From Hydrogenophaga sp. (GTDB lineage: Bacteria; Pseudomonadota; Gammaproteobacteria; Burkholderiales; Burkholderiaceae_C), in the NCBI RefSeq assembly GCF_019635465.1, contig NZ_JAHBZK010000017.1, positions 1 to 64,000 on the forward strand: 64,000 nucleotides of DNA. The letters are read 5' to 3'. Numbering within the stretch: position 1 is the first letter of the stretch; each line of letters starts with the position of its first letter. A program made the position numbers and the translations under genes. The notes under the pieces are model-generated. The model saw only the letters and a list, made by a program, of their open reading frames with translations. It had not been told where the DNA came from and searched no databases. Positions 27,051-37,427 of the stretch are shown one piece after another.

Positions 27051-28646
27051 TCAGCCGCCGGCCTCCATGGCCTTGGCCATGGTCTTGCCCAGCTCCACAC
27101 CCCACTGATCAAACGCGTTGATGCGCCAGATGGCGGCCTGGGAAAACACCTTGTGCTCGTACAGCGCGATCAGGGCGCCCAGCCGTTCGGGGTCGAGGCG
27201 GTCGAGCCAGAGGATGTGGCTCGGGATGTCGCCAGGGAAGCTGCGCGCCTGCGCCATCGCTTGCGCGGTGGTCGCATCGGCGCCGTCTTTCAACAGCAAG
27301 GCTTCGGTCTCTTCGGGCGTGCGGCCCAGCGCCATGGCCTGCGCCTGCGCGCGCAGGTTCAGGTTGACCACGTGGTGATGGGTGGCGGCCATCGGCAGCG
27401 GCGTGTCTTCGCTCTGCACCCCGATGAAGTCCACCGGCACGCGGTGTGTGCCCTGGTGAATGAGCTGGAAGTAGGCGTGCTGGCCATCGATGCCCAGACC
27501 GCCCCAGACGATGGGGCCGGTGTCCACCGTGGTGGGTGTGCCATCGATGTGGGTGTGCTTGCCGTTGGACTCCATGTCCATCTGCTGCACGAAGGGCACG
27601 AAGCGCACCAGGCGCGAGGCATAGCTGACGATGAGTTGCGTGGGGCGGCGCAGGAAGTTGCGTTGCCAGATGCCGTGCAACGCCAGCCGCACGGGCAGGT
27701 TGCTCGCCAGAGGCGCGTTGCAGAAGTGCGCGTCCATGGCCCGCCCACCGGCCAGCAATTGTTTGAACGCATCGGCGCCAATGCCCAGTGCCAGCGGTAG
27801 CCCGAGCGAGGACCACAGCGAATAGCGCCCGCCCACCCAGTCCCAGAACAGGAAGGTGCGCTCGGGCGCGTAGCCAAGTTCGGCGGACTTGGCGGGCGAG
27901 GCGGTGATGGCCACCAGGTGCTGGGTGATCGCATCGGCAGGCACGCCCTGGTCGGCCAGCCAGTGGCGCGCACTGGCGGCGTTGGTCAATGTCTCCTGCG
28001 TGGTGAAGGTCTTGCTGGAGACCACCACCAGCGTGCGCCTGGCGTCCAGCCCGCGCAGCACCTGCCACAGCGCCCAGGCGTCGGGGTTGGAGACGTAGTG
28101 CACGCGCAGCGTGGGGCTGGCCAGGTGGGCCAGTGCGTCGGCCGCCATACGTGGGCCCAGGTCAGAGCCGCCGATGCCGATGTTGACCACGTCGGTGAAG
28201 GCCTCGCCACCGCTGCCACGCACGGTGCCCTGGCACACGGCGTCGGCGAAGTGGCACACGCGGTCGAGTTCGCGCTGCACCAGCGCCTGGATGTCGCTGC
28301 CCCAGGGGCCGCCGCTGGCGTCGCCACGCAAGGCCACGTGCAGCACGGGGCGGTCTTCGGTGACGTTGATGCGGTCACCGCGGAACATGGCCTCGCGCTG
28401 GCCAGCCAGATCGCTCTGTGCGGCCAGATCGAGCAATGCCTGCTCAATCGCGCGGTCGATCGGCTGGCGGCTGGCGTCGAGGGTGATACCGGCGGCCGAC
28501 CAGGTCATGGCTTTCGCGCGATCGGGCTCGGCGAGCAGGTCGCGCAGATGGCGCTGGGGCTGCGCGGCGGCCGCCGCAAGCTGCGGCCAGGCAGGCAAGG
28601 TGGTGGGCAGGGCGGGGGGCAGGGCGGACTCGGGCATGCGGCTCAT
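27051..28646 (-). CDS. pgi: Glucose-6-phosphate isomerase
   Basis: This 531-residue PGI carries both family signatures, DWVGGRYSLWSSLGL and GLGIDGQHAYFQLIHQGT, plus the NIGIGGSDLGPRM phosphate loop. It interconverts glucose-6-phosphate and fructose-6-phosphate, letting triose carbon recycle into the Entner-Doudoroff route. The start at 28646 overlaps the eda stop (ATGA). It is the last gene of the zwf-pgl-edd-eda-pgi run and ends convergently with garD. Confidence 0.96.
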   Translation of the reverse strand: MSRMPESALPPALPTTLPAWPQLAAAAAQPQRHLRDLLAEPDRAKAMTWSAAGITLDASRQPIDRAIEQALLDLAAQSDLAGQREAMFRGDRINVTEDRPVLHVALRGDASGGPWGSDIQALVQRELDRVCHFADAVCQGTVRGSGGEAFTDVVNIGIGGSDLGPRMAADALAHLASPTLRVHYVSNPDAWALWQVLRGLDARRTLVVVSSKTFTTQETLTNAASARHWLADQGVPADAITQHLVAITASPAKSAELGYAPERTFLFWDWVGGRYSLWSSLGLPLALGIGADAFKQLLAGGRAMDAHFCNAPLASNLPVRLALHGIWQRNFLRRPTQLIVSYASRLVRFVPFVQQMDMESNGKHTHIDGTPTTVDTGPIVWGGLGIDGQHAYFQLIHQGTHRVPVDFIGVQSEDTPLPMAATHHHVVNLNLRAQAQAMALGRTPEETEALLLKDGADATTAQAMAQARSFPGDIPSHILWLDRLDPERLGALIALYEHKVFSQAAIWRINAFDQWGVELGKTMAKAMEAGG

Positions 28647-29281
28647 TGTGCGCGGGCGAGGTTGCTGGCTTCGCGTGCCAGCCGGGTGATGCGCGCCCAG
28701 TCGCCGTCGCGCAGCGCGTCGGCCGGTGTGAGCCAGGAGCCGCCGGCCATGGCCACGTTGGGCAGCGCCAGGAACTCGCGCAGGTTGTCCGGGCTGACGC
28801 CGCCCGTGGGGCAGAAGCGCACGTCGGGGATGGGCGCGCCCAGTGCCTTGAGCATGGCAATGCCGCCGGCCTGTTGGGCGGGGAAGAGCTTCATCAGCGT
28901 GAAGCCGTGGTCGCGCGCGCGCATCACTTCGCCGGGCGTCATCACACCCGGGATGAAGGGCAGGCCGGTGGCGCGCATGGCGTCCACAAGTGCGTCGGTG
29001 CAACCGGGCGACAGAGCAAATCGCGCGCCCGCGTCGATCACGCGCGGCACGTCGCTGGCGCGGGTCACGGTGCCGGCACCCAGATGCATCTGCGGCACGG
29101 CCTTGGCCACGGCCTCGATGGCGTCGAGCGCCACGTCCGAGCGCAGCGTGATTTCCATGACGTCGATGCCGCCTTCGAGCAATGCATGCGCCAGCGGCAC
29201 GGCCTGCTTGGCGTCGGCTAGCACGATGACCGGGACGACGCGCGACGTGAAGGTGGGGTGTTGCAGGTGTTGGTCTTGCAT
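28643..29281 (-). CDS. eda: KDPG/KHG aldolase
   Basis: This 212-residue aldolase has the active-site glutamate segment VMEITLRSD, GAGTVTR, and the Schiff-base lysine in LMKLFPAQ, followed by FCPTGGVSPDN. It splits 2-keto-3-deoxy-6-phosphogluconate to pyruvate and glyceraldehyde-3-phosphate. It is 13 bp downstream of edd and overlaps pgi by four bases. Confidence 0.96.
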   Translation of the reverse strand: MQDQHLQHPTFTSRVVPVIVLADAKQAVPLAHALLEGGIDVMEITLRSDVALDAIEAVAKAVPQMHLGAGTVTRASDVPRVIDAGARFALSPGCTDALVDAMRATGLPFIPGVMTPGEVMRARDHGFTLMKLFPAQQAGGIAMLKALGAPIPDVRFCPTGGVSPDNLREFLALPNVAMAGGSWLTPADALRDGDWARITRLAREASNLARAQ

Positions 29282-29294
29282 GGTTTGGTCGGGT

Positions 29295-31118
29295 TCAGGC
29301 CAGCAGGGGCGAGGCGCCTTGCTCGGCGCCGCTCACGTGGGCGCGGAACAGGCCGAAGAGCTCGCGGCCGGTGCCGTGCGTGTTGGCCGTCAGGTCGGGA
29401 TGATGCACCTCGCGCGCGGCCAGCGTGGCTTCGTCCACGTCCACGCGCAGCAGACCACGATCGGCGTCGAGGGTGATGATGTCGCCGTCGCGCACGCGCG
29501 CGATCGGGCCATCGGCCAGCGCTTCGGGCGTGCAGTGGATGGCGGCCGGCACTTTGCCGGACGCGCCCGACATGCGCCCGTCGGTGACCAGCGCCACCTT
29601 GAAGCCCTTGTCCTGCAGCACCGCCAGCGGCGGCGTGAGCTTGTGCAGCTCGGGCATGCCATTGGCGCGCGGGCCCTGGTAGCGCACCACCGCCACAAAG
29701 TCCTTCTCCAGCTCGCCGGCCTTGAACTTCGCCAGCAGCTCTTGCTGGTCGTGCACCACCACCGCCGGCGCGCGCACCACCCGGTGGGCCGGTTTGACGG
29801 CCGACACCTTGATCACGCTGCGACCCAGGTTGCCGGTGAGCAGGCGCAGCCCGCCATCGGCGCTGAAGGGGTTGCTTACCGGGCGCAACACGTCGAGGTC
29901 GCCGCTGGTCTCGGGCACGGCGCGCCAGCTCAGCCGCTCGCTGTCGAGCCAGGGCTCCACGCCGTAGGCGGCCAGGCCCTGGCCCATGACGGTGGCCACG
30001 TCCTCGTGCAGCAGGCCGGCCACGCGCAGCTCGCGCATCAGCAAGCCCAGCCCCCCCGCCGCGTGGAAGTGGTTCACGTCGGCGCCGCCATTGGGGTAGA
30101 CGCGCGCCAGCAAAGGCACCACCGCCGACAGCTCGGCGAAGTCGTCCCAGTCGATCAGGATGCCGGCGGCGCGCGCCATGGCCACCAGGTGCAGGGTGTG
30201 GTTGGTGGAGCCGCCCGTGGCCAGCAGGCCGACGATGCCGTTGACGATGGTCTTCTCACTCACGATGTCGGCGAGGCACACCGCTGTCTGCCCGGTTCGG
30301 CCGGTGTTGGCCACCACACGCTCGACCGCTGCCTTGGTCAATGCCTCGCGCAGCGGTGTGCCCGGGTTGACGAAGGAGCTGCCGGGCAGGTGCAGGCCCA
30401 TCACCTCCATCAGCATCTGGTTGCTGTTGGCGGTGCCGTAGAAGGTGCAGGTGCCGGGGCTGTGGTACGCACGGGCCTCGGATTCGAGCAGCGCCTCGCG
30501 ACCCACCAGACCCTGCGCGAACTGCTGGCGCACCTTGGCCTTCTCGTCGTTGGACAGGCCCGAGGTCATGGGGCCGGCGGGCACGAACACGGTGGACAGG
30601 TGGCCGAACTGCAGTGCGCCCATGAACAGGCCGGGCACGATCTTGTCGCACACGCCGAGCATCAGCGCGGCGTCGAACACCTTGTGCGACAAGGCCACCG
30701 CGGTGGCCAGCGCGATGGTGTCGCGCGAGAACAGCGACAGCTCCATGCCGGCCTCGCCCTGCGTGATGCCGTCGCACATGGCGGGCACACCGCCGGCCAC
30801 CTGCGCGGTGGCGCCGATCTGTTGGGCGTGCCAGCGGATCAGGCCGGGGTAACTCTCGAAGGGCTGGTGAGCCGAGAGCATGTCGTTGTAGGCGGTGACG
30901 ATGCCCAGGTGCGGCGCACGTTCGGCGTGGATGCGCAGCTTGTCGTCGTTGGGCAGGGCGGCGGTGGTGTGCGCCATGTTGGCGCAACCCAGGCCGGCGC
31001 GCTGCGTGCCCTGGGTGCGCTGCTCGGCGGTGTGCTCGAGGTAGGCGTGGCGGCTGGGCGCGCTGCGTTCGATGACGCGGCGCGTGACGTGGTCGAGGAC
31101 GGGGTCGATGTGGCTCAT
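29295..31118 (-). CDS. edd: 6-Phosphogluconate dehydratase
   Basis: This 607-residue IlvD/Edd-family enzyme starts [19 protein letters not shown]. It has the iron-sulfur cysteines in [27 protein letters not shown] and [15 protein letters not shown], and the C-terminal [18 protein letters not shown]. It dehydrates 6-phosphogluconate to KDPG. Length equals E. coli Edd (about 603). The 130-bp gap from pgl upstream holds a repeat. Confidence 0.96.
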   Translation of the reverse strand: MSHIDPVLDHVTRRVIERSAPSRHAYLEHTAEQRTQGTQRAGLGCANMAHTTAALPNDDKLRIHAERAPHLGIVTAYNDMLSAHQPFESYPGLIRWHAQQIGATAQVAGGVPAMCDGITQGEAGMELSLFSRDTIALATAVALSHKVFDAALMLGVCDKIVPGLFMGALQFGHLSTVFVPAGPMTSGLSNDEKAKVRQQFAQGLVGREALLESEARAYHSPGTCTFYGTANSNQMLMEVMGLHLPGSSFVNPGTPLREALTKAAVERVVANTGRTGQTAVCLADIVSEKTIVNGIVGLLATGGSTNHTLHLVAMARAAGILIDWDDFAELSAVVPLLARVYPNGGADVNHFHAAGGLGLLMRELRVAGLLHEDVATVMGQGLAAYGVEPWLDSERLSWRAVPETSGDLDVLRPVSNPFSADGGLRLLTGNLGRSVIKVSAVKPAHRVVRAPAVVVHDQQELLAKFKAGELEKDFVAVVRYQGPRANGMPELHKLTPPLAVLQDKGFKVALVTDGRMSGASGKVPAAIHCTPEALADGPIARVRDGDIITLDADRGLLRVDVDEATLAAREVHHPDLTANTHGTGRELFGLFRAHVSGAEQGASPLLA

Positions 31119-31173
31119 GGCTTGGCGGAGTGTGATCGCAGTCGAGCGATGCGACCTGGGCGCGGGGCACCGA

Positions 31174-31243
31174 GGAACCGGCTTTGCCGGGCCTCTGGTG
31201 CCGCCCCCTTGAGGGGGTCGCGCGCAGCGCGGCGGGGGTGTTT
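31174..31243. repeat. REP-like palindromic repeat between pgl and edd
   Basis: The segment GGAACCGGCTTTGCCGGG ... CCCCCTTGAGGGGG ... GGCGGGGGTGTTT has the same order of words as the repeat inside garD. It lies in the intergenic gap, five bases past the pgl stop. Confidence 0.75.
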
Positions 31244-31248
31244 CATGT

Positions 31249-31947
31249 TCAGGCCAGCCAGACTTGTATGGGGGTCTGGTGCTGATGGAGCAAGAGTGAA
31301 ATGGGCAGCGCCACGTCTTCACGCAGTCGCGCCTGCTGGTACACGCGCAGCTTGGCGGGGCCGGTCAGGGGCAGCACCAGCTCGCGCGTGGCCAGCAGGG
31401 CCGGCAGCGTGAGGGTCAGGCGGGGGTGGGGGGCGTTGATCGGCCGCGTCCAGGCCACGGGGCCATTGGCGTGCAGGGCCTGCGACAAGCCCGGCGCCGC
31501 GGGAAAGAGCGAGGCGGTGTGGCCGTCTTCGCCCATGCCCAGCACGGCGATGTCCCAGGGCCAGGGTTGCGTGGCCAGGCGCAGGCTGGCAGCGTCAGCC
31601 AAGCCTTGCAGCGCGGCGTCGTCGAGGGTGTCGGGCAAGGTGTCGAACCAGGGCACGAAGGTGGCAGCGGCCGCCGCGTCCTGCAGCAAGTGGGTGCGCA
31701 CCAGCGCGGTGTTGCTGTCGAGGTGATCGTGCGGCACGCAGCGCTCGTCCACCAGCGTGATGCTCACCCGCGACCAGTCGAGCGGCTGCTTGCGCAGGAC
31801 CTGAAACAGCGGCAGGGGCGATTTGCCACCCGAGACCGCCAACACCGCATGGCCACGCGACTCGATGGCGGCGTGCAGGCGCAGGCCGATCCACGCGCCC
31901 AGACGCTGGGCCAGCTCGGTCGGGGTGTTGCAGATCTGTTCGTTCAT
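31249..31947 (-). CDS. pgl: 6-Phosphogluconolactonase
   Basis: This 232-residue protein of the DevB/NagB-like Pgl family has [32 protein letters not shown] and [14 protein letters not shown]. It hydrolyses 6-phosphogluconolactone made by Zwf. Its start overlaps the zwf stop by four bases, so the pair is translationally coupled. Confidence 0.95.
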   Translation of the reverse strand: MNEQICNTPTELAQRLGAWIGLRLHAAIESRGHAVLAVSGGKSPLPLFQVLRKQPLDWSRVSITLVDERCVPHDHLDSNTALVRTHLLQDAAAAATFVPWFDTLPDTLDDAALQGLADAASLRLATQPWPWDIAVLGMGEDGHTASLFPAAPGLSQALHANGPVAWTRPINAPHPRLTLTLPALLATRELVLPLTGPAKLRVYQQARLREDVALPISLLLHQHQTPIQVWLA

Positions 31948-33410
31948 GCCTCTTCGGACCAGGCGCTGTCCTCGCGCGCCATCAGCGCCGACGACGCGGC
32001 CGGGCCCCAGCTGCCGGCGGCGTAGGGCCTGGGCCGCTCGCCCAGCGACTGCCAGCCGGCAATGATGGGCTCGACCCAGGTCCAGGCGGCCTCGAGTTCG
32101 TCGCGCCGCATGAAGTGGGTCAGCCTGCCCTTGATGACGTCGATGAGCAAGCGCTCGTAGGCCTCGGCGCGACGACCGGTCATGGCCGACTGCAGGTCCA
32201 GGTCGAGCGAGACCGGGCGCAGTTTCATGCCGCTGCCGGGCTGCTTGGCCATCATCTGCAGCTGCACGTGCTCTTCGGGTTGCAGGCGGATCAGCAGGCG
32301 GTTGACGGGCACGCGCGGCGTGTCAGGGAACAGCGAGTAGGGCAGTGGCGCGAACTCGACCACGATTTCGCTGCGGCGCTCGGCCAGGCGTTTGCCGGTG
32401 CGCAAAAAGATGGGCACGTTGGCCCAGCGCCAGTTGTTGATGTGCGCGCGCAGCGCGACGAAGGTCTCGGTCTCGCTGGTGGCCGGCACGTTGTCTTCCT
32501 GCAGGTAGCCGATCGCTCGCTCGCTGCCCACGTTGCCCGCGGTGTACTGGCCCCGCACGGTGTCGCGCGCCACGTCGGCCACCGACATGGGGCGCAGCGA
32601 GCGCAGCACCTTGAGCTTTTCATCGCGCACCGCGTCGGGGTCGAGCGAGACCGGCGGCTCCATGGCAACGATGCACAGCAACTGCAGCAAATGGTTCTGC
32701 ACCATGTCGCGCAGCGCGCCCGTGCCGTCGTAGAAGCCGGCGCGGCTGCCCACGCCGACGGACTCGGCCACGGTGATCTGCACGCTCTTGATGCTGGGGC
32801 TGCGCCACAGCGGCTCGAAGATGGCGTTGCCAAAGCGCAGCACCATCAGGTTCTGCACCGTCTCCTTGCCGAGGTAGTGGTCGATGCGGAAGGTCTGCTG
32901 TTCGCTGAAGTACTTCGCCACCTCGTCGTTGATGGCGCGCGCCGAAGCGAGGTCGTGGCCGAGCGGCTTTTCCAGCACCACGCGCGAGTGGGCGTCGATC
33001 AGGCCTGCGCCGTGCAGGTTGGCGCAGATCGCGGTGAACAGGGTGGGGGCGGTGGCCAGGTAGTACACGCGCTCGGCACCGGGGCGCAGCGCCTGGCCCA
33101 GCGCGGCAAAGTCTTCAGCACGGTTGGCGTCGACGCTGACGTAGGCCAGGCGATCGATGAAGCCGCTCCAGGCCTTGGCGTCGAACTCGCCGCTGCTGAT
33201 GAAGCCGCGCACCTTGTCGTCGACGAAGCCGGTGAAGGCGGCGCGGTCCCAGGCGTGGCGGCCCAGGGCGACGATGCGCGTGCCGTCGGGCAGCGTCTTG
33301 TGCAGGTGGGCCATGTACAGCGCCGGCAGCAGCTTGCGCACCGACAGGTCGCCGGCGCCGCCGAAGATGATCAGGTCGAGGGTGGTGGGGGTGGGGCTGT
33401 CTGTCTCCAT
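31944..33410 (-). CDS. zwf: Glucose-6-phosphate 1-dehydrogenase
   Basis: This 488-residue enzyme has the coenzyme motif GGAGDLSVRKLLPALY, the active-site signature RIDHYLGKE, and the expected full length. It oxidises glucose-6-phosphate with NADP or NAD and opens the oxidative pentose and Entner-Doudoroff routes. It is the first gene of a five-gene minus-strand run. A HexR-type operator lies 34 bp before its start, indicating KDPG-relieved repression. Confidence 0.97.
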   Translation of the reverse strand: METDSPTPTTLDLIIFGGAGDLSVRKLLPALYMAHLHKTLPDGTRIVALGRHAWDRAAFTGFVDDKVRGFISSGEFDAKAWSGFIDRLAYVSVDANRAEDFAALGQALRPGAERVYYLATAPTLFTAICANLHGAGLIDAHSRVVLEKPLGHDLASARAINDEVAKYFSEQQTFRIDHYLGKETVQNLMVLRFGNAIFEPLWRSPSIKSVQITVAESVGVGSRAGFYDGTGALRDMVQNHLLQLLCIVAMEPPVSLDPDAVRDEKLKVLRSLRPMSVADVARDTVRGQYTAGNVGSERAIGYLQEDNVPATSETETFVALRAHINNWRWANVPIFLRTGKRLAERRSEIVVEFAPLPYSLFPDTPRVPVNRLLIRLQPEEHVQLQMMAKQPGSGMKLRPVSLDLDLQSAMTGRRAEAYERLLIDVIKGRLTHFMRRDELEAAWTWVEPIIAGWQSLGERPRPYAAGSWGPAASSALMAREDSAWSEEA

Positions 33411-33444
33411 GGCCTGTTCGCGTTACATGCAAGTGCGATGGTAA

Positions 33445-33459
33445 TGTAATTAAGTTACC
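33445..33459. promoter_or_regulatory. HexR-type operator TGTAATTAAGTTACC
   Basis: It matches the known HexR consensus TGTAATTAAATTACA at 13 of 15 positions and lies directly upstream of zwf, the classical HexR target. The hexR gene itself is not in the window. Confidence 0.7.
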
Positions 33460-33530
33460 TGTGGGTTACGGATTGGGCGATCCACCCGCACGTCCGAAAG
33501 AAGCGCAGGCGCGAAACGCGGTCAGTGCCG

Positions 33531-34186
<656 letters not shown>

Positions 34187-34190
<4 letters not shown>

Positions 34191-35155
34191 GGCGCGGCGT
34201 CCAGCCAGTGCGCGGCCAGGGCCATCACCTGGTCCAGCGCGTTGGGTGCATCGGCGGCCACCACCTGGCGCGCGGGCAGCGAGCGAAGCCAGGTGAGCTG
34301 GCGCTTGGCGAGCTGGCGGGTGGCAAAGATGCCGCGGTCGCGCAACTCGGCCAGGGCGACGGCGTCGGGTTGCGGTTGCGCATCCAGCGCGGCCCACACC
34401 TGCCGATAGCCCACGCAACGCATCGATGGCAGCTCGGGGTGCAGGTCGCCGCGCTGGCGCAGGGTGCGCACCTCGTCCACCAGACCCGCGGCCAGCATGG
34501 CGTCGAAGCGTTGGGCGATGCGCTCATGCAGCCAGGTGCGGTCGGTGGGTTCGAGCGAGATCAGGTGGTCTTCCTGAAGCGGGCTGTGCGGGTCGTGATC
34601 GCGCCCCGAGTGGAAGGCCGACAAGGGTTGCCCCGACACCTCGTACACCTCCAGCGCGCGCTGGATGCGCTGAGCGTCATTGGGGAACAGGCGCGCGGCG
34701 GTGGTGGGGTCCACGCGCTGCAACTCGGCGTGCAGGGCCGGCCAGCCGAGGTCGCGTGCGCGGGCCTCCAGGCGCTCGCGCACGGTGGCGTCGGCGGCGG
34801 GCAGGTCATCGAGCCCGCTCAGCAAGGCCTTGAAGTACAGCATGGTGCCGCCCACCAGCAAGGCAATGCGCCCGCGCGACCGGATCTCGGTCACCAGGCG
34901 GGTGGCGTCGCGCACGAAATCGGCCGCGCTGTAGGGCTGGGCCGGGTCGCGGATGTCGATCAGGTGGTGGGGTACCGCCGCCAGCTCGGCCGCGCTGGGC
35001 TTGGCGGTGCCGATGTCCATGCCGCGGTACACCAGCGCCGAGTCGACGCTGATGATCTCGATCGGCCAGCGCGCAGCCAGGGCCAGCGCCGCCGCCGTCT
35101 TGCCGCTGGCGGTGGGGCCGGCGAGTGCCAGACAGCGTGGCGCGTTGGGGGTCAC
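34187..35155 (-). CDS. miaA: tRNA dimethylallyltransferase
   Basis: This 322-residue protein has the P-loop [14 protein letters not shown], the [17 protein letters not shown] segment, and [20 protein letters not shown], all typical of MiaA. It adds the dimethylallyl group to A37 of tRNAs reading UNN codons. The most likely start is GTG at 35155, whose bases overlap the TGA of the upstream transporter gene (GTGA). The ABC ATPase gene overlaps its stop, so the three are a tight operon. Confidence 0.95.
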
Positions 35156-36426
35156 GAGGTCTTGAGCCGCTGCGGCGCGGGATGGGGCTCGCCGTGGCGC
35201 TGCACCAGGGTCCAGGCCGTGCCGCTGATGACGGCGCTCCAGAACCAGATGCCATCGGTGAGCGGGCGCACTGTGCCCGCGCCCAGCGAGGGCGTGGACA
35301 GCGCCAGGCCCAGCCACCCGCCCACCGCAAAGGCCACCAGCATCATCAGGAAGCCGGCCAGGGCCGACGCTGCGCCAGCGGTCTGCGGGAAGGGCGCCAC
35401 CGCGCCACTCTGGCCGCAGGGCTGGTGCACGCCGTGGCCAAGCATGAACAGGTAGAACGGCAGCAGCACGCTCCACAGGCTGTGCACGCCCAGCAGCGGC
35501 AGCGCGCCCATGAGGGTGCCGCCGGTGAGCGTGACCACCGCCGCCAGCGCCACGGTGCGGCGCACGCCCAGGCGCACCAGCAGGCGACGGCAGATGAAGG
35601 TGCCCACGATGTAGCTCAGCGACATGGTGAACATCACCAGGCCGTACTGCGTCTTGCTCAAGCCCAGCACGCCGATCATCACGAACGAGGACGAGGCGAG
35701 GTAGGTGAACAGCCCGGCGTAGGAGCCGGTGGCCAGCAGCGTCCAGGCCCAGAAGGTGGGGTGGCGTGCGATCTGCAGCCAGTTGGCGATCAGGCGGCCG
35801 GGCTGCAGCGCCTGCGGGTTGCGCTGCGGCAGCGATTCTTCGAAGCGCCACACCAGCACCGCCAGCGTGATGGCCGCGAACACCGCCAGCGACAGCAGGG
35901 CCACGCGCCAGCCGAACAGGTCGGACAGCAGGCCGCCGGTGGGCGCGGCGGCACAGGCGATCACGCCCAGCCCGGTCAGGCCCTTGCTCATCATGCGGGC
36001 GCCTTCGGTGGGGGCGTACAGGTCGCGCACGATGGCGCGCGCACACATCACCGCCGAGCCCATGCCCACGCCCTGCAAGGTGCGCCAGGCAATCAGGTTG
36101 CCCATGGAGGTGGCAAAGGCACCGCCGATGGCGGCCACCACGAACAGGCCCATGCCCCACAACAGGATGGGCTTGCGCCCGAAGCGGTCCGACAGCGGGC
36201 CCCACACCAGTTGCGAGGTGCCGAAGGCCAGCAGCAGCGCAGTGAGCGTGAGCTGCGCCTGCGGCATGGACGCGCCAAAGCCCTGGGTGATGGCGGGCAG
36301 GGCCGGCAGGTACAGATCGGTGGTGATGGGCTGCATGCCCAGCAACAAGGTGAGCACCAGCACGACCAGGGCGGGCGACATGGCGGACGGCGCGCTGGCC
36401 GCGGAGACGGACGACGAGGGAGACAT
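35152..36426 (-). CDS. MFS transporter, Bcr/CflA drug-efflux family
   Basis: This 424-residue protein has twelve predicted membrane helices and the Bcr/CflA hallmarks: [47 protein letters not shown] (loop 2-3 motif) and [23 protein letters not shown]. These proteins export drugs or metabolites by proton antiport. ATG 36426 gives a short Ser/Ala-rich lead before helix 1; an ATG 16 codons in ([10 protein letters not shown]) is an alternative. It is coupled to miaA by overlap. Confidence 0.9.
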   Translation of the reverse strand: MSPSSSVSAASAPSAMSPALVVLVLTLLLGMQPITTDLYLPALPAITQGFGASMPQAQLTLTALLLAFGTSQLVWGPLSDRFGRKPILLWGMGLFVVAAIGGAFATSMGNLIAWRTLQGVGMGSAVMCARAIVRDLYAPTEGARMMSKGLTGLGVIACAAAPTGGLLSDLFGWRVALLSLAVFAAITLAVLVWRFEESLPQRNPQALQPGRLIANWLQIARHPTFWAWTLLATGSYAGLFTYLASSSFVMIGVLGLSKTQYGLVMFTMSLSYIVGTFICRRLLVRLGVRRTVALAAVVTLTGGTLMGALPLLGVHSLWSVLLPFYLFMLGHGVHQPCGQSGAVAPFPQTAGAASALAGFLMMLVAFAVGGWLGLALSTPSLGAGTVRPLTDGIWFWSAVISGTAWTLVQRHGEPHPAPQRLKTS

Positions 36427-36485
36427 CCGGGCGAGGGTAGCAGAAGCGATGCGGGTTTTCCCGGTACTCCCCGGGGGTGGACCGG

Positions 36486-37361
36486 TCAGCGCTCGACCAC
36501 GCGGATGCCGTCGTCCAGCCCGAAGAGCGCCGCCAGCGCCTCGCGGTATTGCCCCTGGCCGACCGAGTTGGTGTTGTGGTGCGAACCGCCCTCGACCAGC
36601 ACAAAGCGCTTGGGTTCGCGCGCGGCCTCGAACAGCCGTTGCCCCAGTTCGGGCTTGATCAACCCATCCGCGCTGCCGTGCACCACCAGCAGCGGCGAGC
36701 CGATGTCGGCCACGCGCTCGATCGACTCGAAGCGCTGGGTGATCAGGGGCGACAGCGGCAGCCAGCCCCATTTGAAGGTGCTCACCACGTCGGGTATGGA
36801 GGTGAAGGTGCCTTCGACCAGGGTGCCTTTTTCGTCGCTGACCTGGGTGGCGAGGTTGATGGCCAGTGCGCCTCCCAGCGAGTGGCCAAAGATGTAGCGC
36901 GGGCGATCGGGGTGGTTCTTCGCCAGCCAGTCCCAGGCGGCGCGCGCGTCTTCGGTGGCCAGTTGTTCCGATGGCAGCACGTTGCTGCTCTTGCCAAAGC
37001 CGCGGTAGTCCACCCCCAGCACCGAGAAGCCCAGCTCCTGCATGCGGCGCATGCGCATGGCCGAGCCGGTGACGTTGAAGCGCGCGCCGTGCAGGTACAG
37101 AAGCACCGGCGCATCGGCGCGGCGGGCGAAGTTGTCGTTCTGTGCCCACAGGGCGTGCAGCCGCACGGGCTCACCGGTGACGGTGGAGGTGTAGTGGATC
37201 CAGATGTCCTCCATGCCCTCGGCCGCGTAGGCGCCGCCGCTCCAGGTGCGGTCGGAGGGCTGGAAGATCCAGCTGCGCTGCTTCTCGTCCAGCGTGGCGC
37301 AGCCGGCCAGCAGGGCCAGGGTGGCAAGGGCGGCGGCAATGGCGAGCAACCAGCGCTTCAT
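36486..37361 (-). CDS. Alpha/beta hydrolase lipoprotein
   Basis: This 291-residue hydrolase has a lipoprotein signal (LLAGC, Cys at residue 21). It has the alpha/beta-hydrolase motifs: nucleophile elbow GHSLGG, the oxyanion region [11 protein letters not shown], an aspartate in [15 protein letters not shown] and a histidine in VEGGSHHN. It resembles the BEM46/ABHD13 type of peptidase-S9-like hydrolases. The substrate is unknown; attachment to a membrane on the periplasmic side is expected. Confidence 0.87.
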   Translation of the reverse strand: MKRWLLAIAAALATLALLAGCATLDEKQRSWIFQPSDRTWSGGAYAAEGMEDIWIHYTSTVTGEPVRLHALWAQNDNFARRADAPVLLYLHGARFNVTGSAMRMRRMQELGFSVLGVDYRGFGKSSNVLPSEQLATEDARAAWDWLAKNHPDRPRYIFGHSLGGALAINLATQVSDEKGTLVEGTFTSIPDVVSTFKWGWLPLSPLITQRFESIERVADIGSPLLVVHGSADGLIKPELGQRLFEAAREPKRFVLVEGGSHHNTNSVGQGQYREALAALFGLDDGIRVVER

Positions 37362-37427
37362 GACCGCAGCTTGATGCAAATGGCGGGCCAGAAGTTCAAT
37401 GCGCAGGCCGCCGGGCGGCCGCGCCGA

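Noticed and set aside
27918..31412. A 1164-codon open frame on the plus strand
   Set aside because: It lies opposite pgi, eda and edd, which have clear enzyme motifs; the frame is open only because of high third-position GC.
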